8,217 bases of DNA from Acetatifactor sp. (GTDB lineage Bacteria > Bacillota > Clostridia > Lachnospirales > Lachnospiraceae), in contig JAEDMI010000111.1 in NCBI GenBank assembly GCA_016303085.1, positions 1 through 8,217 on the forward strand, in the 5' to 3' direction. Shown piece after piece: positions 1-5,874 of this stretch. The position numbers and the translations under genes are program-made. Within the stretch, counting starts at the first letter, position 1, and every line of letters begins with the position of its first letter. Below the pieces are notes generated by a model that was not told the origin of the DNA, did not search any database, and saw only the letters and a program-made list of their open reading frames with translations.

Positions 1-345
1 CGCATCCACCTGGCGGTCCCTGAGTTCAAAGGACATGTATTTGTACATCTTATATTCCAACAGCTTTTGTACCAGTTCCGCCCTTGGATCTTCCTCCTCG
101 CCCTCCTCGTTGACCTCCTTGGGTAGCAGCATGCGGCACTTAATATCCAGCAAAGTTGCCGCCATCACCAGGAATTCACTCATCACGTTCATGTCGTCGG
201 TTTCCATCTGTTTGATGTAGTCAAGATATTGTTCCGTGATTTCAACAATTGGGATGTCATATATATCGACCTTATTTTTGTCTATCAGATGAAGCAGAAG
301 GTCAAGCGGTCCTTCAAATACTTCCAGTTTTACCGATATTGCCAT
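1..345 (-). CDS. scpA: Segregation and condensation protein A, N-terminal part (cut by window edge)
   Basis: ScpA is the kleisin subunit that, with ScpB, bridges the heads of the SMC dimer to form the bacterial condensin complex for chromosome compaction and segregation in the cytoplasm. The visible 115 codons start MAISVKLEVFEGPLDLLLHL and carry the family N-terminal signature: FEGPLDLLLHLI at residues 9-20, DIYDIPI at 26-32, then ITEQYLDYI, followed by the helical SEFLVMAATLLDIKCRMLLP stretch around residues 53-72. This is the N-terminal helical domain that contacts the SMC neck. An acidic linker (EEGEEEDPRAE) follows and the frame is still open at base 1, so the C-terminal half, which binds the other SMC head, lies outside the window. 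The ATG at 345-343 is chosen because an AGAGGG ribosome binding site lies about 5 nt upstream and the protein then starts as expected for the family. scpB normally follows. A dedicated promoter is visible upstream. Confidence 0.95.
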   Translation of the reverse strand, partial: MAISVKLEVFEGPLDLLLHLIDKNKVDIYDIPIVEITEQYLDYIKQMETDDMNVMSEFLVMAATLLDIKCRMLLPKEVNEEGEEEDPRAELVQKLLEYKMYKYMSFELRDRQVDA

Positions 346-364
346 ATTTCCCTCTTCTCAAAGC

Positions 365-381
365 GGCAATCTTCCATTGCC
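365..381 (-). other. Stem-loop at the predicted 5' end of the scpA mRNA
   Basis: On the minus strand GGCAAT-GGAAG-ATTGCC forms a perfect 6-bp stem with a 5-nt loop. It begins one or two nucleotides after the predicted transcription start and ends about 10 nt before the AGAGGG ribosome binding site. If transcription instead begins further upstream (for example by read-through from the metallophosphoesterase gene), flanking AAGGC and GCTTT can add five more pairs around a 3-nt bulge. No T-run follows, so it is not an intrinsic terminator. A role in mRNA stability or translation is possible but unproven. Confidence 0.45.
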
Positions 382-389
382 TACGCCTT

Positions 390-418
390 AGTGTAACGGT
401 TTTCGGTACGGTTTTCAA
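390..418 (-). promoter_or_regulatory. Predicted sigma-A-type promoter of scpA with embedded tandem repeat
   Basis: Reading the minus strand, TTGAAA (418-413, 5 of 6 matches to the -35 consensus) and TACACT (395-390, 4 of 6 to the -10) are separated by exactly 17 nt. Transcription would start near 383, about 38 nt before the scpA ATG. Two copies of GAAAACCGT with a 12-nt period occupy the -35 box and spacer (416-408 and 404-396), so a protein bound to them would lie on the polymerase site. The promoter call is from sequence match only. Confidence 0.6.
393..416 (-). repeat. Two tandem copies of a 12-bp element in the scpA promoter
   Basis: On the minus strand GAAAACCGTACC is followed directly by GAAAACCGTTAC. 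The two units match at 10 of 12 positions and share an identical 9-bp core, GAAAACCGT. A 12-bp period is slightly over one helical turn, so both cores would face nearly the same side of the DNA. This arrangement is compatible with side-by-side binding of a dimeric regulator. Its overlap with the -35 box suggests repression, but that is inference. Confidence 0.6.
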
Positions 419-432
419 GGGAGAACATACAT

Positions 433-1293
433 TCAATTCTCCGGTTTAAATTCCACAACCCACAGTTCGCCCGGGTTAAACAGCCTGATTGGAATGGTGT
501 GCATGCCCAGTCCCCGGCTCAAAACCATGACAGCCTGTCCCTTTCTGAAAATCCCTCCGTCGTATTTCGGAAACAACTTGAGTCCGGGAGAAATCACACC
601 CTTTCCCCATATAGGAACCCTTGCCACTCCTCCGTGTACATGTCCGGATAGTGTCAAATCGGCTCCCCATTCAGCATAACCGGAAAAATACTCGGGATTA
701 TGGGCAAGCAACACCGTATAAAATTTTTCATCTGCATTGCCCATAAGCTTTTTCAGGTATCCTTCCTCCATCGCGGGCGGCTTAAACCGCTTATAATATT
801 CCCGCTCTATCTCCACACCGTACACCGCAATCCCACAATCCTCCAAAATAACATGGCTGTTTTCCAGCGGCTCAATGCCCATGTCATGCAGAGCCTGTCC
901 GTACCGTTCCCCCATATCCCCGTAAGTCTTAGGGTACAGTTTCAGGCGATGCTCATGATTTCCGTTCCCATAATAGACGGGATATTCCTTCGCCAGCTTT
1001 CCCAGAAAGGATATAGCCGGTTCGAGAGGCTTTCCCGATTTTGCCGTGAGAATATCTCCCGCCACCAGTATCATGTCCGGTTTCTGTTCCCTGATTTCCG
1101 CCAGCAGCCTCTCATTATCCTTGCCGTAGCGCTTGTTGTGCAAATCTGCAATCACCACCGCCCGCAGCGGTTTCCGGATTCGTCTGTCCGAGACTGTGGC
1201 ACTCCGCACCACAAATCGGTTGCTGTCGTACAGCATCACCCACAGAAGCATTATCAAAATGATTCCTAAAACAGTAATCAAAATATCCAACAT
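433..1293 (-). CDS. Membrane-anchored calcineurin-like metallophosphoesterase (YkuE/LpxG-like family)
   Basis: This is a 286-residue dinuclear metal phosphoesterase. All metal-binding motifs are present in order: DLH (D50, H52), GD (79-80), GNHE (111-114), H198 in LLAHNPEYF, and GHVHGG (217-222). A single hydrophobic segment at residues 4-21 precedes the domain without an obvious signal peptidase site, so the protein is probably anchored in the membrane. Which side the catalytic domain faces cannot be decided here. Family members act on lipid-linked or nucleotide pyrophosphate and phosphodiester substrates; the substrate here is unknown, and the envelope-gene neighbours make a lipid or cell-wall intermediate plausible. 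I place the start at ATG 1293-1291 because GAGGAG lies 4 nt upstream. An in-frame GTG at 1305-1303 would add four residues but would swallow that ribosome binding site and has none of its own. The gene lies between dacF and scpA and has its own predicted promoter. Confidence 0.9.
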   Translation of the reverse strand: MLDILITVLGIILIMLLWVMLYDSNRFVVRSATVSDRRIRKPLRAVVIADLHNKRYGKDNERLLAEIREQKPDMILVAGDILTAKSGKPLEPAISFLGKLAKEYPVYYGNGNHEHRLKLYPKTYGDMGERYGQALHDMGIEPLENSHVILEDCGIAVYGVEIEREYYKRFKPPAMEEGYLKKLMGNADEKFYTVLLAHNPEYFSGYAEWGADLTLSGHVHGGVARVPIWGKGVISPGLKLFPKYDGGIFRKGQAVMVLSRGLGMHTIPIRLFNPGELWVVEFKPEN

Positions 1294-1309
1294 GGTACTC
1301 CTCACAACT

Positions 1310-1327
1310 ATTCTGCGTCAGCAGAAT
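1310..1327 (-). promoter_or_regulatory. 18-bp perfect dyad at the predicted transcription start of the metallophosphoesterase gene
   Basis: attctgc-gtca-gcagaat is a perfect inverted repeat with 7-bp arms and a 4-bp centre. It lies 1 bp downstream of the TATAAT box, so the expected start point (about 1322) falls inside it. The arrangement fits an operator for a dimeric repressor. In RNA it could instead form a short 5'-leader hairpin ending 12 nt before the GAGGAG-bearing start region. It is not followed by a T-run, so it is not a terminator. Confidence 0.5.
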
Positions 1328-1328
1328 C

Positions 1329-1355
1329 ATTATAGCATATAAATTCTCTTTACAA
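1329..1355 (-). promoter_or_regulatory. Predicted extended -10 promoter for the metallophosphoesterase gene
   Basis: The minus strand carries TGCTATAAT (1337-1329), a perfect -10 hexamer with the extended TGn element. The best -35 candidate is TTGTAA (1355-1350) with a short 15-nt spacer. An extended -10 can tolerate a weak or poorly spaced -35. The last three bases of TTGTAA are the stop codon of the dacF-like gene, so the promoter starts exactly where the upstream gene ends. Confidence 0.6.
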
Positions 1356-2510
1356 AAGGAAAAATCCGAAGGCCTTGCGGAGGTAATCAAGATATCCTGC
1401 TTTTTCCACGGATTCCCCGAACAGAATGGGAACACTGCCGATTTCCGTCCCATTCAGCAAATATCTCGCCCTTCCCGCTTCACTACCCTCTTCTATGGGA
1501 GCCTGAACCGTCTCCGGCAGTTCTACCACCTTTTCCACTGCAGACAAATCGCTTCCCTGCGTATCCAGATAACGAAATTCTCCCTCATATTTCAGGGTGA
1601 CCTCCTCCGCCACCCCTCTTTCCACAGCCAGAGGACTTAAGCTGTCCTGATTCGGGTCTATGTAAATATCGCACACGCCAAATCCGTAAGTCAAAAGGGT
1701 CTGTGCATCCGCAAAACGTATCTTGTAATCCGGTGCTCCCATGACAACCGCAATCAAGTCAATACCGTCCTTGGTCGCCGTAGCGGAAAGACAGTACTTC
1801 GCTTTGCTGGTGGAGCCTGTTTTCAGTCCCGTTGTATACTGATATTGCTTTAGCAGTTTGTTGGTGCTGTTCAGGGTAAATTTGCCGGTACCCTGCTTTG
1901 TCTCATGGGTGATATCTTCCATCCATATTGTAGTATAGTTGAACACTTCTGGATATTTCACCGTCAGTTCCCGGGACATAATTGCCACATCTCTGGCACA
2001 GGAATAGTGATTATCCGAATCGGAAAGTCCGCAACAATCCTCAAAGTGGGTCTCGGTCATACCAAGTTCCGCCGCTTTTTCGTTCATCATCTCCACAAAA
2101 GACTGTTCACTGCCCGCTATATGTTCAGCCACTGCCACACTGGCATCATTGCCCGACGCAATGGCTATACACTTTATCATGGTTTCCAGCGTCTGAATTT
2201 CTCCCTGAGCCAGAAAAACCTGTGATCCTCCCATGGAACTGGCATACTCGCTGGTAATGACATCATCCGTCAGACTGACCTTTCCCGACTCCAGTGCTTC
2301 AAAAGTTAAAAGTAATGTCATAATTTTGGTAATGCTGGCAGGGCTTCGGCGTTCGGTAGAATTTTGTTCATAAATAACCTGCCCTGTTGAGCTTTCAATC
2401 AAAATAACCGACGGGGAAGAAACCGAGACATTAGCATTGACCGGCATCCATGCCGTAATCCAGAAAACTGCTGCAAGGAACAGCGCCATCAAAGATTTTT
2501 TTCTTAACAT
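1350..2510 (-). CDS. dacF: D-alanyl-D-alanine carboxypeptidase (DacF-like low-molecular-mass penicillin-binding protein)
   Basis: This is a secreted serine DD-carboxypeptidase that trims the terminal D-alanine from peptidoglycan pentapeptides and so limits cross-linking. The active-site motifs stand in the expected order: SITK (59-62, Ser59 nucleophile), SGN (119-121) and KTG (230-232). The SMGGSQVFL and IASGNDASVAVAEHIAGS stretches are very close to what I recall of DacF. An N-terminal signal peptide is clear: LRKK, a hydrophobic core at about 7-22, and a likely cut after VNA near residue 26. A beta-rich C-terminal domain follows KTG, and the protein ends in YLDYLRKAFGFFLL, an amphipathic tail like those that hold this family on the outer face of the membrane. 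The 386-residue length fits DacF (about 390). I chose the ATG at 2510-2508 because it gives a compact signal peptide and has GGAG 11 nt upstream. GTG codons at 2543 and 2522 are alternatives that add 11 or 4 residues. In B. subtilis DacF is sporulation-specific; whether that holds here cannot be seen. Confidence 0.93.
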   Translation of the reverse strand: MLRKKSLMALFLAAVFWITAWMPVNANVSVSSPSVILIESSTGQVIYEQNSTERRSPASITKIMTLLLTFEALESGKVSLTDDVITSEYASSMGGSQVFLAQGEIQTLETMIKCIAIASGNDASVAVAEHIAGSEQSFVEMMNEKAAELGMTETHFEDCCGLSDSDNHYSCARDVAIMSRELTVKYPEVFNYTTIWMEDITHETKQGTGKFTLNSTNKLLKQYQYTTGLKTGSTSKAKYCLSATATKDGIDLIAVVMGAPDYKIRFADAQTLLTYGFGVCDIYIDPNQDSLSPLAVERGVAEEVTLKYEGEFRYLDTQGSDLSAVEKVVELPETVQAPIEEGSEAGRARYLLNGTEIGSVPILFGESVEKAGYLDYLRKAFGFFLL

Positions 2511-2543
2511 AAGCTGACTCACTCCAATCCCGTACCTTCGCAC

Positions 2544-2667
2544 ACATCAACATCTCACCGATACAGACATACCACATGTTACCGGTAAACAAAAAACAGT
2601 TTTTGCCGAAAATGCCAAAGATACCTCTACAGTAATAGATATGAATCGGCTGTATCTGATAGAACAG
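2544..2667 (-). other. dacF upstream region with two adjacent dyads
   Basis: The stretch between the rpsU terminator and the dacF start contains no supported small gene. It does contain TTACCGGTAA (2579-2588), a 10-bp perfect palindrome, and one base away CAAAAA-ctgt-TTTTTG (2605-2590 on the minus strand), a perfect 6-bp-arm dyad. A minus-strand TGGTATGTC resembles an extended -10 only weakly and I found no convincing -35, so I do not call a vegetative promoter. dacF still needs one, because a terminator precedes this region. An alternative sigma factor (for example a sporulation sigma) would explain the absence, but this is inference. Confidence 0.4.
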
Positions 2668-2692
2668 AAAACCCCCGGTTTATAACCGAGGG
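2668..2692 (-). terminator. Rho-independent terminator after rpsU
   Basis: On the minus strand CCCTCGGTT-ATA-AACCGGGGG forms a 9-bp stem with one G-U wobble and a tight loop, followed by TTTTCTGTTCT. It begins 12 nt after the rpsU stop codon. The U-tract is interrupted, so some read-through into dacF is possible. It separates rpsU from dacF. Confidence 0.85.
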
Positions 2693-2704
2693 TCTGCTCA
2701 CGTT

Positions 2705-2881
2705 TTAGTTATATTTACGCTTTCTTGCTGCTTCAGACTTCTTCTTGCGTCTTACGCTGGGCTTCTCGTAATGCTCGCGCTTACGAATCTCCTGCTGAAT
2801 ACCAGCCTTAGCACAACTTCTCTTGAAACGACGCAGTGCGCTGTCCAAAGTCTCGTTCTCTTTTACGATTACGTTTGACAT
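2705..2881 (-). CDS. rpsU: 30S ribosomal protein S21
   Basis: S21 is a small basic protein of the 30S subunit platform that lies near the 3' end of 16S rRNA and helps initiation. The 58 residues begin MSNVIVKENETLDSALRRFK, match the family through RRFKRSCAKAGIQQEIRKREHYEKPS, and end in a very basic tail, RRKKKSEAARKRKYN. The start at 2881-2879 is set by this family N-terminus and by a strong GGGAGGT ribosome binding site (2897-2891). A longer in-frame reading from 2917 adds 12 residues that run through that site, so it is not used. The gene has its own promoter and terminator and is therefore a single-gene unit, although transcripts from the GDPD-like gene may also enter it. In many Firmicutes yqeY follows rpsU; it does not here. 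Confidence 0.97.
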   Translation of the reverse strand: MSNVIVKENETLDSALRRFKRSCAKAGIQQEIRKREHYEKPSVRRKKKSEAARKRKYN

Positions 2882-2898
2882 CTCTACCCGACCTCCCT

Positions 2899-2923
2899 TC
2901 AGTCCCTCAAGCAACATGACTGA
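2899..2923 (-). other. Leader hairpin next to the rpsU ribosome binding site
   Basis: On the minus strand TCAGTC (2923-2918) and GACTGA (2904-2899) are exact complements around a 13-nt loop, ending one nucleotide before the GGGAGGT Shine-Dalgarno sequence. The hairpin sits in an untranslated leader of about 85 nt. Ribosomal protein mRNAs often carry leader structures bound by their product. I do not recognise this as a described leader family, and a 6-bp stem with a large loop could arise by chance. Confidence 0.35.
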
Positions 2924-2973
2924 TTGGGTTAATATTATGTACTACGGCAATTCCTGTCGCATACACACTGAAT

Positions 2974-3001
2974 ATTATAGCATAAAAGTCTGATACGTCA
3001 A
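2974..3001 (-). promoter_or_regulatory. Strong predicted sigma-A-type promoter of rpsU
   Basis: TTGACG (3001-2996, 5 of 6) and TATAAT (2979-2974, 6 of 6) are separated by 16 nt, and TGC in front of the -10 makes it an extended type. A run of eight A residues on the minus strand (3012-3005) lies just upstream of the -35 box, as in UP elements that bind the RNA polymerase alpha subunit. This fits the high expression expected for a ribosomal protein. The predicted start is near 2967, giving a leader of about 85 nt. Confidence 0.85.
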
Positions 3002-3040
3002 CTGTTTTTTTTACATTATTGAGATTATTCTGTCGTGATT

Positions 3041-3907
3041 TTATTCGCTCAGCCGACTTTTTGATGCCTTTACAGCCTCCGGCAAAATATCATCCGAATA
3101 AATGCCGCTGACTCCGTGTTGCAGCCTCAGCAAAGCTTCTTCTTCGTCATTTACCGTATGGACATAAACCTTTATGGAACTGTCCTTCAAATCTTCTTCC
3201 TGTTGTCCGTTCCACCAGGACGAAGGCATTACCAAAACCGGAATTTCCTTTTCAGCCATAAAATCCAAAATCTCCTGCTTACCCGGATATCCGATATAGT
3301 ACAGCGTCCAAATCAGATTTTCAAAAGGATATACTTCCATTACTTCGTCGTACATCTCCTTGTAATAAATCTGGACAATTACTCGTGAAAGCACATCTTC
3401 ATATCCGTTTTCTATAGCTGTATCTGTAAAAAGCGAAAATTGCGTTTCCACCTCGGGAGAATATTTTGTATCTGTCACAAACCAGATATCAGGATACTCT
3501 CTCATGATTGCAAACCAGTCCTCCAGACTTAGCGGCGTGTATTTTCCATAAATTGGCGTGCTCAGAAACATCTCCTCCGTCACCGCCCAACTATCTTCCT
3601 CTGTCCAACCAAAAGCCTCTTCCTGACCCAGCCCCGACACCCAGTCATGACGCAAAACCATCTTTCCATCTGATGTAATCTGAACATCTGCCTCAAACAC
3701 GCGCTGTCCCCGCTTGTAGTTATATTGAAAGGCCTCCAGGGAATTCGTCAACGTATCTCCCTCCTGCGTCCTTCCAAGGGCATGACATATCACAGGGTAT
3801 TTCTCATACCAGGCCCGATTCCGGTTATGGTACCAATACAAACCAATAATCAGCGCCAGACAAAAAATCAGCAGAATAATTCCCCATGCAATTCTTTTTC
3901 TTATCAT
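3041..3907 (-). CDS. Membrane-anchored glycerophosphodiester phosphodiesterase-like protein (divergent GDPD/PI-PLC-like)
   Basis: GDPD enzymes cleave glycerophosphodiesters into glycerol-3-phosphate and an alcohol within a TIM barrel. This 288-residue protein has one hydrophobic segment (about 7-26) and then the barrel. The catalytic layout is kept: H42 in CHALG, TNSLEAF (54-60), FEADVQITSDG (71-81) with E72 and D74 as likely metal ligands, and H87 in RHDW. D146-T-K148 stands where GDPDs usually have E-x-K. The end has VHTVND (249-254) and GVSGIYSDDI (265-274), as in the family. HALG instead of HRG and TNS instead of ENT place it in a divergent branch, so the substrate is uncertain. The start ATG overlaps the stop of the LTA-synthase-like gene as ATGA, with AGGAGG about 10 nt upstream inside that gene, which points to coupled translation. 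A role in degrading or trimming glycerol-phosphate polymers made by its neighbour is inference. Confidence 0.87.
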   Translation of the reverse strand: MIRKRIAWGIILLIFCLALIIGLYWYHNRNRAWYEKYPVICHALGRTQEGDTLTNSLEAFQYNYKRGQRVFEADVQITSDGKMVLRHDWVSGLGQEEAFGWTEEDSWAVTEEMFLSTPIYGKYTPLSLEDWFAIMREYPDIWFVTDTKYSPEVETQFSLFTDTAIENGYEDVLSRVIVQIYYKEMYDEVMEVYPFENLIWTLYYIGYPGKQEILDFMAEKEIPVLVMPSSWWNGQQEEDLKDSSIKVYVHTVNDEEEALLRLQHGVSGIYSDDILPEAVKASKSRLSE

Positions 3908-5874
3908 TCTGCCGTTTCCTCCTTCACAAAAATTCCATTCAGATAATCCTTAACATAGAGCTGATTGTACTCCAGCATTCTATACTGCTGAACAAGCTCT
4001 GTTTCCCAGATATCCAAAATATCAACCAAATTGCCGTTATCGTCAACACATCCCCGCGTCGTCAAAACGGGATATGTCTCACGCAATTTGGAAAGGAACT
4101 TATAAAAAGGCGGTAGCTCTATTCCACTGCATTCAGCCAGAACAGCAGGCAGATAGTTTGCACTTATGTCTCCGTATTCCGCCCAATCCACTTCGTAATT
4201 CGCCCAGATAACATAAGGTGTAATATATTTCTTCAGATTCTCTTCCCGCTCCGTCAGATTGCTGTCCGAAAAGATTGCTTCGTAAAAAGTATTTTCCAAT
4301 ATAGGCTGATGATCCCCGAACATGCAGACGATAACCGGCTCCTCTACCTGTGCAAAGTACGTTACAAGTTCTCCAAAAGAGGTGTCTGTTATCTTCATCA
4401 GATTTAAATAGGTCTCTAAATCTTTGATATAACCTATCTCTTCTGCGGGAATTCCGCCGACGCTTTTAACTCTTATATTCAGAGGAACCTCACCATAATA
4501 TCCGCTGTGATTCTGTATTGTGACATCAAATAAAAAAAACGGTGCATCCTCATTTCTGTTTTCATAGCGATAAATGATCTCATGAAAGTTACAGGAATCG
4601 GAAAGGAAACCACGCAGATACTCGTAGGATGTCTGCCAGTTTGCCTCATGAATAAATTCATCAAAGCCGAGGAAAGGATATACCTTCCCTCTGTTCCATG
4701 CCGCCGATCCGCTGGGATGCATGGACATAGTCTCGTAACCTGAAGCCTCCAGCACTCTCGCCAGGGATGGCATATCATGATTCACCTGATTCTGATAGGG
4801 TATCACCGTGGGCGAAAGCAAAGCCAGAGAATTTCCCGTCAACGCTTCAAATTCCGTGTTGGCAGTCAGACCTCCCAGTATAGACACATACAGATTGCCT
4901 TTTACCGTATTTTCCGAAAGACTGTTTACAAACGGCATATAATCCTCCGTTGTCTCCAGTTGACCAAGCACGCTCAAATCACTCCACGCCTCATTCATAA
5001 TCATAATGATATCCGGCCTGACATCTGAACCTTGCGACTTGTCATACAGTATGACAGCTTCCGACGCTGCCGCTCTCACCGCCTCCTCAGAATAATCCCC
5101 GGGCACGTCAAGCCTGCTTTCTCTCAGCATCACGAAAAAACTCATGCAGGTACCGTTTAACAGCTGATTCTCCGTCATGTTCCAGTAATGTCCGCTAATT
5201 TCCTTTTCCACAGGATACGGAGATACCATAACGGTATAATACCAGCCTCCAATCATACACAGGGAAGCGGCTGATACCCCAATATGTACCCATCGGTTCA
5301 TCCTGATTTTGATTTGAAAACCGAGGCAGCTGAAGAAAAGAAAATACAGTACTGTATATACCGCTTCCGGAGACAGGGAAAAGTCATAGCTGCCCAGAAC
5401 AGAAACAGCCGTTTTGACAGCTCCCAGATCGCTGGGTCTTAATACGTCTCCCCGGAATTTCACGACATAATATTCTACCAGAAACAGAATCAACAGGAAG
5501 AGGCTACCCCCGCCCAATCCCCAATTGCTTCTCTGAGTAACAAGAAAAAACACGAAATAGACACAGATAATCATTGTCACGGACAAGAGCGTCACCCCAT
5601 CCATGATTCTGGTCATGTCATGAAAGGGCAGTTCCATTCTCTGAAAGCTCTTCAGAGGCACATAAGCCAGATAGAGAACAAACAGTGGAATTGTCAGCTT
5701 ATTGGAGAGCTTCGGAAGCAATAACAGCAGACTACATCCCAGACTCAGCCCCAGACAGATGATCAGTCTTTTCACAATTCCGTCCCACGCATACGCAGAA
5801 AGCGCCAGCATTAATGCCAGCGCCAACGCCGAAGCAAATATTCTGACAGGTTTCAAATAATGTCTCTCACTCAT
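3904..5874 (-). CDS. LTA synthase family membrane sulfatase / phosphoglycerol transferase
   Basis: This protein probably transfers glycerol-phosphate (or a similar head group) from a phospholipid to an envelope polymer, with its catalytic domain outside the cell. The 656 residues comprise about six or seven hydrophobic membrane segments (within 11-30, 34-53, 60-77, 94-112, 123-139, 170-188, 197-216) and a C-terminal alkaline-phosphatase-like sulfatase domain from about 285. By alignment in mind with S. aureus LtaS, the catalytic residues are all present: E295 in MNEAW, the nucleophile T337 in GLTANTEFEALTG, W393 and R395 in AWNRG, H456 in IQNHSGYY, and D521-H522 in FGDHQP. The start at ATG 5874-5872 overlaps the alaS stop by 8 nt, with GGAGG about 12 nt upstream in alaS. 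An upstream extension to 6000 would run through alaS in another frame and delay the first membrane segment, so I reject it. True LtaS has five membrane segments, so this may be a different subtype; the polymer it makes is not known. Confidence 0.93.
   Translation of the reverse strand: MSERHYLKPVRIFASALALALMLALSAYAWDGIVKRLIICLGLSLGCSLLLLLPKLSNKLTIPLFVLYLAYVPLKSFQRMELPFHDMTRIMDGVTLLSVTMIICVYFVFFLVTQRSNWGLGGGSLFLLILFLVEYYVVKFRGDVLRPSDLGAVKTAVSVLGSYDFSLSPEAVYTVLYFLFFSCLGFQIKIRMNRWVHIGVSAASLCMIGGWYYTVMVSPYPVEKEISGHYWNMTENQLLNGTCMSFFVMLRESRLDVPGDYSEEAVRAAASEAVILYDKSQGSDVRPDIIMIMNEAWSDLSVLGQLETTEDYMPFVNSLSENTVKGNLYVSILGGLTANTEFEALTGNSLALLSPTVIPYQNQVNHDMPSLARVLEASGYETMSMHPSGSAAWNRGKVYPFLGFDEFIHEANWQTSYEYLRGFLSDSCNFHEIIYRYENRNEDAPFFLFDVTIQNHSGYYGEVPLNIRVKSVGGIPAEEIGYIKDLETYLNLMKITDTSFGELVTYFAQVEEPVIVCMFGDHQPILENTFYEAIFSDSNLTEREENLKKYITPYVIWANYEVDWAEYGDISANYLPAVLAECSGIELPPFYKFLSKLRETYPVLTTRGCVDDNGNLVDILDIWETELVQQYRMLEYNQLYVKDYLNGIFVKEETAE

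Noticed and set aside
700..1269. 189-codon plus-strand open frame opposite the metallophosphoesterase gene
   Set aside because: The minus strand there holds every phosphoesterase motif. The plus-strand product resembles no family and reads as codon-complement noise.
1294..1305. GTG start adding four residues to the metallophosphoesterase
   Set aside because: It has no ribosome binding site, and the four codons coincide with the GAGGAG that serves the ATG at 1293.
1310..1327. Intrinsic terminator after dacF
   Set aside because: The dyad is perfect but has no T-run on either side and lies downstream of a perfect -10 box.
2882..2917. 12-residue N-terminal extension of S21
   Set aside because: It translates the Shine-Dalgarno region itself, and S21 proteins begin with MSNV- or MAEV-like sequences, as at the internal ATG.
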